Of a stretch of DNA of 9,016 nt, positions 1 through 6,341 are shown one piece after another. This DNA comes from Candidatus Krumholzibacteriia bacterium (GTDB taxonomy: Bacteria > Krumholzibacteriota > Krumholzibacteriia > LZORAL124-64-63). The position numbers were made by a program, and so were the translations under genes. Numbering within the stretch: the first letter of the stretch is position 1; each line of letters opens with the position of its first letter. The stretch spans positions 1 through 9,016 of the forward strand of contig JALUJS010000397.1 in NCBI GenBank assembly GCA_027056825.1, read 5' to 3'. The notes below the pieces were generated by a model, which had not been told where the DNA came from, made no database searches, and worked only from the letters and a program-made list of their open reading frames with translations.

Positions 1-48
1 TTTCTGGCAGTCATGAGGTCAGGGGTTCGATCCCCCTTGGCTCCACCA
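1..48 (+). tRNA. tRNA-Ala(GGC), 3' part only
   Basis: The 3' portion of a tRNA is readable. The anticodon loop CTGGCAG (4-10) has U33, anticodon GGC and A37. It is followed by the 3' anticodon stem TCATG (11-15), variable loop AGGTC (16-20), a perfect T-arm with AGGGG/CCCCT stems and a TTCGATC loop (21-37), acceptor strand TGGCTCC (38-44), discriminator A and CCA (45-48). The base at position 70 is T, as expected for the G3:U70 alanine identity pair. The 5' half is outside the window. The three bases before the loop (TTT) do not pair well with TCATG, since TGA would be needed. The fragment may therefore be the duplicated 3' end of a tRNA at an integration site, or sit at an assembly edge, rather than be part of an intact gene. 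Confidence 0.8.
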
Positions 49-62
49 ACTAAATAGCGAAG

Positions 63-101
63 ACGCAGGGAGTTGTGCCGATGGTACTGCCCTGCGTTTT
101 T
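63..101 (+). terminator. Intrinsic terminator after tRNA-Ala
   Basis: The stem ACGCAGGG (63-70) pairs perfectly with CCCTGCGT (90-97). The loop can pair further (GTGCC with GGTAC, one G-U pair). The stem runs directly into a T tract (97-101) on the plus strand, the classic layout for ending the tRNA transcript 15 nt upstream. Read on the minus strand the same hairpin lies about 30 nt after the DUF302 stop but lacks a T tract, so it would be a weaker stop for the copper operon. Confidence 0.75.
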
Positions 102-130
102 CTTGGGACCCGGTTTTCTTTGGCCGGGTA

Positions 131-523
131 TCAGCCGATGGCCTCCTGGATCATGGCCAGGATCTCGTCCTCCACGTGGCGGGCGGCCTCCTTGAGAACC
201 TCGTCGTCCTCGTTCCCGAAGACCCCGATCAGTTCGCTCGGCAGCAGAGTGCCCACCTTGGTCCTGCCGTTCTCGGTGAAGACCGTGATTCGGCAGGGCA
301 GGGCCAGGGAGATGCGCATGTCCTGTCCCAGGACCGCGTCGGCGAAGCGCGGATTGCAGATCTCCAGGATCGTGCAGGTTTCGGGGAAGTCGATGCCCTT
401 GTTGCGCATGGTGGTCTGGAGGTCGTGGATGTGCAGGACGCCGAACTTGTGTCTCTCCACGGCTGCGGTCAGGTCCTGCACCAGCAGGTGGATGTCCTTG
501 TCGGAGTTCTGGATGTGGATCAT
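131..523 (-). CDS. DUF302 family protein
   Basis: A 130-residue protein without signal peptide or membrane segment. It carries the DUF302 pattern: HKFGVLHIHDL near residues 25-35, where the His-Lys-Phe-Gly start of the domain is clear, then a Cys at 50, the ICNPRFA block at 55-61 with Cys56, and LPCRITVF at 75-82 with Cys77. The biochemical role of DUF302 is not settled, though the family often sits beside sulfur and metal-handling genes. Conserved Cys56 and Cys77 could bind metal or be redox active, but this is inference. The start is set by AAGGAGA seven bases before the ATG. It is the last gene of the copper ATPase operon, 12 nt after the DUF2231 gene stop. A role accessory to copper tolerance is a guess from context. 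Confidence 0.85.
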   Translation of the reverse strand: MIHIQNSDKDIHLLVQDLTAAVERHKFGVLHIHDLQTTMRNKGIDFPETCTILEICNPRFADAVLGQDMRISLALPCRITVFTENGRTKVGTLLPSELIGVFGNEDDEVLKEAARHVEDEILAMIQEAIG

Positions 524-535
524 GGCTTGTTCTCC

Positions 536-1537
536 TTATTCCTGGTGTTCGGAAGCCGTCTCGGCCTCCAGGGAGGTGATCTTCAGGGTGCCCCGGCCGG
601 AATAGTAGATTCCGACCCGGCCCGGTTCGTCAGAGGGGGCGTGGCCGTGGACGATCATGTCCCCGTCCACCAGCCCCTTGAAGTGCCCCTGGGCGGCGGT
701 CACGCGCAGGGAGGTCGGTTCGGCGGGAAAGACCATGGAGGTGGATTTCAGGATTTTCTCGTCCTCCGGGGTGCGCTGCACAAGTTGCGCCTTGTTGGCC
801 GCCGTCAGCAGGAAGCCTTCCCAGCGATCCACGGCGTGGGCGTGGTGGATGACGGCAAGGTCACCGCGGAAAGCGGCCGGGTCGATTACGGTGGTGACGG
901 CAACGTCATCGTAAATGTCCGGCAGCAGGATCAGGCCCGCGCCGTCGACAGCGAAGACTGTCGGCGAGGATCCGCCGGGAACCCAGTCCTGGATCGGGGC
1001 GGGAGTCACCGGGGCGGCCGGGGTCTCTTGCGATGTGACCGCGGTCTCCGGTGCGGGTCCGGGCGTTTCCTGTGACACCTGCACGGCCAGCCCGTGGTTG
1101 TAGACCAGGCCGCCGCCCAGGTCGGCCGTTACGGCCAGGAAGCCGGAGGCCAGCACCAGGATCAGGAAGGCGCTCAGGGATGTGCGCCGGGACGGACCCT
1201 GGGCGCGGCCCTGCGCGTAGTTGTGGATGACGCCCAGGACGGCGGCCGCGACCAGCAGCAGCACCGTGACGCCGGCCAGGTCGGCGTGCCGGGACAATTG
1301 CTTCTCCGCGGCCATGGAAATGGCGCCGACCGAGCCGGCCGCCTGCTTGCCGGCCAGCCAGGCGGCTGCGCCGCCTGCGGCAGCCAGGATGCTCAGGGCC
1401 GTTGCGGACCATTCCAGACGCTCGCGTCGGCCCGTGAACAACAGTACGAACCGGAACAACAGCGCGGTCAGGGCCAGGGCGATGGGGAAGTGGACCACCA
1501 ACGGGTGCAGGTTGGGTATGTTGGGCAAAACCGGCAT
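536..1537 (-). CDS. DUF2231 membrane protein with large periplasmic C-terminal domain
   Basis: A 333-residue protein. The N-terminal half is a DUF2231-type four-helix membrane domain (helices near residues 11-33, 45-62, 88-106, 120-137). It has the family opening HPLVVHFPIAL, with His11 and His16 facing the membrane, plus further His at 84, 105 and 148 that could serve as metal or heme ligands. A Pro/Thr/Glu-rich linker (about 155-185) leads to a C-terminal domain (about 190-325). Its GHFKGLVDGDMIVHGHA and PGRVGIYYSGRGTLKI segments resemble concanavalin/LamG-like beta-sandwich domains. The start is chosen at 1537 because GGAGGT lies six bases upstream, inside the end of the ATPase gene, and the stop-to-start gap is 2 nt, which implies translational coupling. 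A longer reading frame back to 1642 would overlap the ATPase and is unlikely. Function is unknown; co-transcription suggests a copper-related envelope role. Confidence 0.8.
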   Translation of the reverse strand: MPVLPNIPNLHPLVVHFPIALALTALLFRFVLLFTGRRERLEWSATALSILAAAGGAAAWLAGKQAAGSVGAISMAAEKQLSRHADLAGVTVLLLVAAAVLGVIHNYAQGRAQGPSRRTSLSAFLILVLASGFLAVTADLGGGLVYNHGLAVQVSQETPGPAPETAVTSQETPAAPVTPAPIQDWVPGGSSPTVFAVDGAGLILLPDIYDDVAVTTVIDPAAFRGDLAVIHHAHAVDRWEGFLLTAANKAQLVQRTPEDEKILKSTSMVFPAEPTSLRVTAAQGHFKGLVDGDMIVHGHAPSDEPGRVGIYYSGRGTLKITSLEAETASEHQE

Positions 1538-1539
1538 GA

Positions 1540-3666
1540 TCAGACCTCCAGGCGGCGCAGCCGCAGGGCGTTGGTGATGACCGATACGGAGCTGAAGCTC
1601 ATGGCCGCCGCGGCGATCATGGGCGAAAGGAGCAGTCCCCATACCGGGTAGAAGATGCCGGTGGCCAGCAGGACCCCCACGGCGTTGTAGGCGAAGGCCC
1701 AGAACAGGTTCTGGTGGATGTTGGCCATGGTGGCCCGGGACAGGCGGCGGGCCTTGACGATGCCCCGCAGGTCACCCTTGATCAGGGTGACGCCGGCGCT
1801 CTCCATGGCCACATCGGTGCCGGTGCCCATGGCGATGCCCACCTGGGCGCGGGCCAGGGCCGGGGCGTCGTTGATGCCGTCGCCGGCCATGGCCACCACG
1901 CGGCCCTCGGACTGCAGCCTGGCCACCTCCTCGGCCTTCTGGTCGGGCAACACGTCGGCGATGACCTTGTCGATGCCGAGCTTGGCGGCCACCGCGGCGG
2001 CGGTGACGGAGCTGTCCCCGGTGAGCATGACCACGGTCAGGCCCTCGTCGTGCAACGCTGCGATGGCGTCGGGCGTCGAACCCTTGATGGGGTCGACCAC
2101 CGAGACGAGCCCGGCCGCGGAACCGTCGACGGCCACGAGCATGACGGTCTCGCCGCGGCTGCGCATGTCGTCGGCCCGGGCTGTGAGATCCGAGTCGTCG
2201 ATGCCCAGTTCAGCCAGCAGCTTCCGGTTGCCGATGGCCACCCGCCGGCCGTCCACGATTCCGGTGACGCCCTTGCCGGTGTGGGAGGAGAAATCCTCCA
2301 CCGGGAGCGTGGTCAGCCCCTTCTGCTTCAAGCCCTCGACGATCGCCTCGGCCAAGGGGTGCTCGCTGGCCAGTTCCAGGCTGGCGGTCAGGCGCAGCAA
2401 CTCGTCGCCCGACATTTCCGTCACCGGTTCGGTGGCCGCCAGTTCCGGTCTGCCCGCCGTAAGGGTGCCGGTCTTGTCCACCACGAGGGTGTCCACCTTG
2501 CGCATGATCTCGATGGCCTCGGCGTCACGGAACAGCACGCCCGCCGTGGCGCCCTTGCCGCTGGCGACCATGATGGACATGGGCGTGGCCAGGCCGAGGG
2601 CGCAGGGGCAGGCGATGATCAGGACCGCCACTGCGTTGACCAGGGCGTAGGCCATGCGCGGATCCGGTCCCCAGATGTTCCAGGCGATGAACGTCAGGAC
2701 GGCGATGCCGATGACCGCAGGCACGAAATACCCGGCCACGGTGTCGGCCACCTTCTGGATGGGCGCCCGGCTGCGCTGGGCCTCGGCCACCATCTGCACG
2801 ATCCTGGCCAGCAGCGTGTCGGCGCCGATCTTCTCGGCCCGGATGACCAGGGAGCCGGTGCGGTTGACGGTGGCGCCGACGACCTTGTCGCCCACGGTCT
2901 TCTCAGCCGGCAGGGGTTCGCCGGTGATCATGGCCTCGTCGATGGAACTGGTGCCCTCCACGACTTCTCCGTCCACCGGAACCTTCTCGCCGGGCCGGAC
3001 GCGCACCAGGTCGCCGACCTTGATTTCCACGATGTCGATGTCCCGTTCCTCGCCCTCGGGGGTAATCAGGCGCGCCCGCTTGGGGGCCAGATCCAGCAGG
3101 CCCTTGATGGCCGCTCCGGTCTGGCTGCGGGCCTTGAGTTCCAGCACCTGGCCCAGCAGGACCAGCGTGACGATCACGGCCGCCGCCTCGAAGTAGACCG
3201 AAACGGTACCGGCTTCGGTGCGGAACGAGTCGGGAAAGATGCCCGGCAGCAGGGCTGCGGTCACGCTGTACACGTAGGTCACCGCCGTGCCCAGGCCGAT
3301 GAGGGTGAACATGTTCAGGGCCCGGTTGCGGACCGACTGGACGGCGCGCACGAAGAAGGGCCAGCCGCCCCAGAGGATGACCGGAGTGGACAGCACGAGC
3401 TGGATCAGGATCACCGCCTGGCGCGAAAGGCCGAGGTTTTCCAGGCGTCCGGCGCCCAACTCGCTCATGGCCAGCAGGAAGACGGGGATCGTCAGGACGG
3501 TGCTGATCCGGAATCGCTTCAACATGTCCCGGTATTCGGAGTCGTCAGGGGCGTCGTCCCCGCCACCTGGGGCAATCACCAGCTCAAGGGCCATCCCGCA
3601 CTTGGGGCAGGTTCCCGGGTCGGGACTTTCGATTTCCGGGTGCATGGGGCAGGTGTATGTCGACAT
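1540..3666 (-). CDS. copA: Cu(I)/heavy-metal P1B-type ATPase (CopA-like)
   Basis: A 708-residue ATP-driven exporter that moves Cu(I), possibly Ag(I), from cytosol to periplasm. Instead of an HMA domain the N-terminus has the short YHS-like heavy-metal-binding domain: YTCPMHPEIES and TCPKCGMAL at residues 4-27, with Cys and His ligands. Visible motifs in order are actuator TGEP at 248-251, transmembrane metal site CPC at 353-355, phosphorylation site DKTGT at 397-401, SEHPLA at 434-439, and hinge GDGINDAPA at 595-603. The C-terminal pair of helices has YN at 660-661 and MSFSS at 689-693, the signature of the Cu(I)-specific P1B-1 class. Length is normal for this domain layout. The start at 3666 follows a GGGAG site; an extension to 3711 would overlap the promoter. 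It is the first gene of a three-gene operon behind a probable sigma-54 promoter. The enzyme class is near certain; the exact ion is inferred from the motifs. Confidence 0.97.
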   Translation of the reverse strand: MSTYTCPMHPEIESPDPGTCPKCGMALELVIAPGGGDDAPDDSEYRDMLKRFRISTVLTIPVFLLAMSELGAGRLENLGLSRQAVILIQLVLSTPVILWGGWPFFVRAVQSVRNRALNMFTLIGLGTAVTYVYSVTAALLPGIFPDSFRTEAGTVSVYFEAAAVIVTLVLLGQVLELKARSQTGAAIKGLLDLAPKRARLITPEGEERDIDIVEIKVGDLVRVRPGEKVPVDGEVVEGTSSIDEAMITGEPLPAEKTVGDKVVGATVNRTGSLVIRAEKIGADTLLARIVQMVAEAQRSRAPIQKVADTVAGYFVPAVIGIAVLTFIAWNIWGPDPRMAYALVNAVAVLIIACPCALGLATPMSIMVASGKGATAGVLFRDAEAIEIMRKVDTLVVDKTGTLTAGRPELAATEPVTEMSGDELLRLTASLELASEHPLAEAIVEGLKQKGLTTLPVEDFSSHTGKGVTGIVDGRRVAIGNRKLLAELGIDDSDLTARADDMRSRGETVMLVAVDGSAAGLVSVVDPIKGSTPDAIAALHDEGLTVVMLTGDSSVTAAAVAAKLGIDKVIADVLPDQKAEEVARLQSEGRVVAMAGDGINDAPALARAQVGIAMGTGTDVAMESAGVTLIKGDLRGIVKARRLSRATMANIHQNLFWAFAYNAVGVLLATGIFYPVWGLLLSPMIAAAAMSFSSVSVITNALRLRRLEV

Positions 3667-3706
3667 GGGTTTCTCCCAGGTAGGAGGTAAAGGTTCACCC
3701 CTGGGT

Positions 3707-3722
3707 AGCAAAGGCCGTGCCG
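3707..3722 (-). promoter_or_regulatory. Probable sigma-54 (-24/-12) promoter for the copA operon
   Basis: On the minus strand the bases CGGCACGGCCTTTGCT match the RpoN consensus TGGCACG-N4-TTGCW at every fixed position except the first (C for T). The essential GG and GC dinucleotides have the required 10-base spacing. The -12 C falls at 3708, which predicts transcription from about 3696, 30 nt before the copA start and just ahead of its ribosome site. No convincing sigma-70 pair was seen in this gap. The similar element at 8287-8302 strengthens the call. An activator protein would be needed, and none is encoded in the window. Confidence 0.7.
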
Positions 3723-3776
3723 TGTGTTAACCTGGTGCTTTGTAATAGGTTGAGGGAATCTCCCGGAGAGCCGTGA

Positions 3777-3833
3777 ACAATAGTCTTCAGGGTTCGGTTC
3801 ATGAAATGGAGATTATTCTCGAACCCTAGAATA
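3777..3833 (-). promoter_or_regulatory. Candidate activator-binding region upstream of copA
   Basis: This patch lies 70-125 bases upstream of the predicted -12 site, the usual range for sigma-54 enhancer sites. It holds two nested inverted repeats: TATTCT (3814-3819) with AGAATA (3828-3833), and AGGGTTCG (3789-3796) with CGAACCCT (3820-3827). It also holds, on the minus strand, AGAATAATCTCCA (3807-3819) and AAGACTATTGT (3777-3787). Both of these words recur upstream of the DUF3347 gene at 8351-8376. The two words share the pattern AGAnTAnTnT and are spaced 33 bases apart here, about three helical turns. Binding by a shared regulator is inferred. Confidence 0.5.
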
Positions 3834-3835
3834 GC

Positions 3836-3863
3836 CACGGCCGGAAGGGTTATTCCGGCCGTG
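3836..3863 (-). terminator. Terminator-like hairpin after the Met-rich gene
   Basis: CACGGCCGGAA (3836-3846) and TTCCGGCCGTG (3853-3863) form an 11-bp perfect stem with a six-base loop, 31 nt after the stop codon at 3894. No clear T tract follows on the minus strand (GCTATTCTA), so termination may be weak or factor-assisted. The hairpin could also protect the 3' end of the operon transcript and separates it from the copA promoter region. Confidence 0.6.
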
Positions 3864-3893
3864 TCAATTTGTGATGAATGGTGGTCCGGGATT

Positions 3894-4961
3894 CTAGTGG
3901 CCGCCGCCACCGCCCATGCCGCCGCCGTCGCCCATGCCGCCGTCGCCGCCCATGCCGCCGTCGCCGCCCATGCCGCCGTCGCCGCCCATGCCATCATGGT
4001 CGTGGTCACCGTCACCGCCCATCATGCCGCCGTCATGGCCGGGACCGCTCATGCCCATGTTGTCCATGGGGTTGCAACCTCCGGGACCCATCATGTCGGC
4101 CGGTCCCATCCAACCGCCCTCCATCATGTGCTCGGTCATCTCGTCCCAGCTCATGCCCTCCCGGACCCAGTTCTGCATGTTGGACATCATGCGCTCATGC
4201 ATCTGTGCATCCATGGTTCCACCCATGGCCATCATGCCCATGGTGCGCATCTGGGCGGAGGAATAACCGTTCATGAGGGCATCGCCGGCCATGGCCATGG
4301 CCTGTTCGTGGTCCATACCACCGGCCATGAAACGCGCGGCGGCCTGGTTGGCGGCAACGAACTCGTCCATGGTGCAGCCGCCGTCCCGGGCGCGCATGCG
4401 CGCATGCTCTTCCATGCGCTGGAGGTCCTGTTCACCGATTCCGTCCCAGAGACACCGCGCCAGGTCCGAGGTGGCCTGATCCATGGGCATTCCTTCCGGG
4501 GGACCGGCCACACCGTGCTCCATGGCCTGCATCATGTGCATGTGTGCGGTCTCGAGGTTCACCTCAACCTGATCCAGCACCTGCATCATGCGTCCGTCCG
4601 GAATCCCCTTCATGCGACCCTCGGCGATCTTGTCGATCATGGGGCCGGTGGGCAGGTCGCGATCGGCGGCCGTCAGGACCCGTTCCTGCATGGCCAGCAG
4701 GCCGGCCGCCTGGTCGGGATCCAGTTCGGCCATGGGGAAAAGGGTGTGGATCCGGTTCATGTCCATGCCGCTGGAAAGACACCGGTCCAGGTTGGCGCGC
4801 ATCTGTTCGCGCTGGGCAGCATCCAGTCCGTGATAGCCGTCGATGGTCTGCTCCATCATGGTCTTCATGTCGGTGGCCTCGGCGGCGCCGTCGTGCATCT
4901 GGGCGCCGGCGAGCGAAGCGGTGAGCATCAGGCTCAACAGGATGGTCAGGGTGCGGGTCAT
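3894..4961 (-). CDS. Secreted methionine-rich, probable copper-binding protein with GGDGGM repeat tail
   Basis: A 355-residue protein with a clear signal peptide (residues 1-20, cleavage after SLAGA), so it is exported to the periplasm or beyond. About 50 Met, or roughly one residue in seven, lie in the mature chain. They often form MxM, MM and HxHMM clusters such as HMHMMQAM at 140-147, and the region 237-310 is dense in Met and His. Such clusters are typical Cu(I)/Ag(I) ligands. Residues about 55-250 look mainly helical with two similar repeats. From about 312 the chain becomes a Gly/Asp/Met tail of GGDGGM units ending in His. I recognise no named family. The start is supported by AAGGAGA before the ATG. 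It lies 75 nt after the barrel gene and ends operon 2. A periplasmic copper sink or chaperone is inferred from composition and context. Confidence 0.85.
   Translation of the reverse strand: MTRTLTILLSLMLTASLAGAQMHDGAAEATDMKTMMEQTIDGYHGLDAAQREQMRANLDRCLSSGMDMNRIHTLFPMAELDPDQAAGLLAMQERVLTAADRDLPTGPMIDKIAEGRMKGIPDGRMMQVLDQVEVNLETAHMHMMQAMEHGVAGPPEGMPMDQATSDLARCLWDGIGEQDLQRMEEHARMRARDGGCTMDEFVAANQAAARFMAGGMDHEQAMAMAGDALMNGYSSAQMRTMGMMAMGGTMDAQMHERMMSNMQNWVREGMSWDEMTEHMMEGGWMGPADMMGPGGCNPMDNMGMSGPGHDGGMMGGDGDHDHDGMGGDGGMGGDGGMGGDGGMGDGGGMGGGGGH
3915..3986. repeat. 18-bp tandem repeat, four units, in the Met-rich gene
   Basis: Four back-to-back 18-bp units start at 3915, 3933, 3951 and 3969. The last three (3933-3986) are identical, reading CATGCCGCCGTCGCCGCC on the plus strand; the first differs by a shifted triplet. 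Each encodes GGDGGM-type hexapeptides in the tail of the Met-rich protein. The unit length is a multiple of three, so copy-number changes would keep the frame. Confidence 0.9.
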
Positions 4962-5002
4962 GGCCGATCTCCTTGATGTTCAGGTTCCAGGTTCCAACTC
5001 GG

Positions 5003-5018
5003 GTCTCATTGATGAGAC
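5003..5018. other. Small inverted repeat between barrel and Met-rich genes
   Basis: GTCTCAT (5003-5009) and ATGAGAC (5012-5018) form a near-perfect palindrome in the 75-nt gap before the Met-rich gene. Next to it is a tandem 7-bp direct repeat, CAGGTTC, at 4981-4994. There is no T tract, so a true terminator is unlikely. It could be an RNA-processing hairpin that lets the Met-rich message differ in amount from the upstream genes, or an operator. No good promoter was seen in this gap. Confidence 0.4.
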
Positions 5019-5036
5019 GGTCCGATACCTGTCCGG

Positions 5037-6341
5037 TTACCGTTTGAGCGGGAGAATCTCAAGAATTCCGTTGCGCCCCCCGAATCCGTCGTCGGTGGTG
5101 CGGTGCGCTTCCGGCGGGGTGACGGGCTTGCCGTCCACCAGGTAGATGTACTCGTGGGTTCCGGGCCTGATCCGCACCCGCGCCTCCCACCAGCCGTCCG
5201 CGGTCTTCCGCAGGGGCAGTGCGTCGGGATCCCAGCCGTTGAAGGTCCCGGATACCGACACCCGGCCGGCGTCGGGAGCATGGAGGCGGAAGAGGATCAG
5301 GTCCGGATCCGCCGTCGATGCAGCAGGGCCCAAGCCGTTGGTGCGCCGGGGCGACAGGGACTGCGGCCTGTCGCCGCCCCACAGCACGGTCACCGCCAGG
5401 GAGAAGCGGTCGGTCTTCTGGTCCCCGCCCTGGGGATAGGTATAGGAGGAGTGGGCATAGCGGGCGTCCAGCCTGTATTTCCGGGAAATCGTCCGGTTGA
5501 TGCCCAGACCGATCCGGTCGTAGCTGTCGGTGTCCGCACCGGGCAGGCGGTTGTCGAAGGTCCTGGCCTGGTGGATGTAGCCGGCGGTGAACCGGAGGTC
5601 GCCGCCCAGGGGAAAATCGAGATCCCCGCTGGCGGACCACGAGGTGGAATCGAAGTCCGGATCGGCGGCGGAGGTGGATTTTTCGGTCATACGACCCCAC
5701 AGGAAGATGCCGGGGCCCACCTGCCAGCCGAGCAACAGCGCGGCGCCGATCTGGTCTTCGGTGTAGGCGTCGGTCTGCAGGTCCGGCTGTGTTACGGCCA
5801 CGTTGGGGTACCGCCGGCCCTGGTAGAAGACGGAGGCCTCGGTCAGCCAGTCGGGTCTGCGGAAGCCCAGGCCCGCTTCCAGGTTGCCGCCGAGGCGGCG
5901 GAAGGCGGGCCCGGCCGAATCGTTGAAGTAGTCCCCGCCGGCGGACAGCCTGGGCTGCAGGGAGGAATTTCCGCGGAAGCGGACCTCGCTGCGCAGGGAG
6001 ACCGCGGCCAGGGTGCGCCCAGCGTCATTGAAGAAGCGTTCCAGGGAATTCCTGTTCAGGATCCTCAGCCGCGAGGTGCGCGACAGGGCGTGGGAATAGC
6101 TGAATCCGGCAGCCGTGTTCATGAAGGATCCGCCCGGCACTACCGTGGGGTTGAAATCCGGGTCCAGGATCAGGTCGTTCTCGTTGCCGGCGCCCACGGT
6201 CAGCCAGGGCCGCAGGACGTTCCCGGCCGTGTCCGCCATCGCCGGAGGGGCGGCCAGGAGCAGGGCTAGGGACATGAAAAGGAGGAGGGCGGCTACAGGC
6301 AGGGACCGTGGGCTGGGCTCAGATCCCGAGTTCAAGTACGG
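5037..6341 (-). CDS. Outer-membrane beta-barrel-like protein with C-terminal early-set (CBM48/AMPK-beta-like) domain
   Basis: A 434-residue protein. A signal peptide with a long hydrophobic core ends near PPAMA (about residue 38). Residues about 45-325 alternate short amphipathic strands with turns (LTVGAG, RLSAGGDY, EAGLGF, LLLGWQVG, RFTAGYIHQA, LAVTVLWGG), as expected for an outer-membrane barrel. A linker leads to a C-terminal early-set domain (about 345-430) with VSVSGTFNGWD, HEYIYLVDGKPV and TTDDGFGGRNGILEI. The domain resembles AMPK-beta/isoamylase N-terminal folds. The start at 6341 follows GGGAG at suitable spacing and overlaps the anti-sigma gene by 23 nt, so the two are translationally coupled. 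The same domain type ends the anti-sigma protein, which suggests a shared ligand or direct contact. Transport function is unknown. Confidence 0.75.
   Translation of the reverse strand, partial: PYLNSGSEPSPRSLPVAALLLFMSLALLLAAPPAMADTAGNVLRPWLTVGAGNENDLILDPDFNPTVVPGGSFMNTAAGFSYSHALSRTSRLRILNRNSLERFFNDAGRTLAAVSLRSEVRFRGNSSLQPRLSAGGDYFNDSAGPAFRRLGGNLEAGLGFRRPDWLTEASVFYQGRRYPNVAVTQPDLQTDAYTEDQIGAALLLGWQVGPGIFLWGRMTEKSTSAADPDFDSTSWSASGDLDFPLGGDLRFTAGYIHQARTFDNRLPGADTDSYDRIGLGINRTISRKYRLDARYAHSSYTYPQGGDQKTDRFSLAVTVLWGGDRPQSLSPRRTNGLGPAASTADPDLILFRLHAPDAGRVSVSGTFNGWDPDALPLRKTADGWWEARVRIRPGTHEYIYLVDGKPVTPPEAHRTTDDGFGGRNGILEILPLKR

Noticed and set aside
1..48. Intron-split tRNA as the reason for the broken anticodon stem
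   Set aside because: Known bacterial tRNA introns sit inside the anticodon loop, not at the stem-loop edge, and only three bases of the putative upstream part are visible.
108..129. ACCCGG/CCGGGT inverted repeat as a second terminator after the DUF302 gene
   Set aside because: Six-bp arms with a 10-nt loop and no T tract on the minus strand; too weak to call.
1714..3690. Plus-strand 658-residue open frame opposite the copper ATPase
   Set aside because: It is antisense to a gene with all P-type ATPase motifs. Its Gly/His/Asp-rich composition has no domain and is typical of a high-GC shadow frame.
3675..3705. CCCAGG/CCTGGG inverted repeat as an RNA hairpin hiding the copA ribosome site
   Set aside because: One arm lies upstream of the predicted transcription start near 3696, so it would not be in the RNA. 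The arms are only 6 bp with a 19-nt gap.
3801..4976. Plus-strand His/Ala-rich open frame opposite the Met-rich gene
   Set aside because: The His richness is only the complement of Met (ATG/CAT) codons on the minus strand. The minus-strand frame has the ribosome site and signal peptide.
4981..4998. GGAAC words (minus strand) as an ECF -35 box before the Met-rich gene
   Set aside because: A -10 box at normal spacing would fall on the ribosome site, leaving no leader. The words are explained by a short CAGGTTC direct repeat.
5103..6269. Plus-strand 388-residue open frame opposite the barrel gene
   Set aside because: Gly/Val/Gln-rich shadow with no recognisable domain; the minus frame has a signal peptide and an early-set domain.
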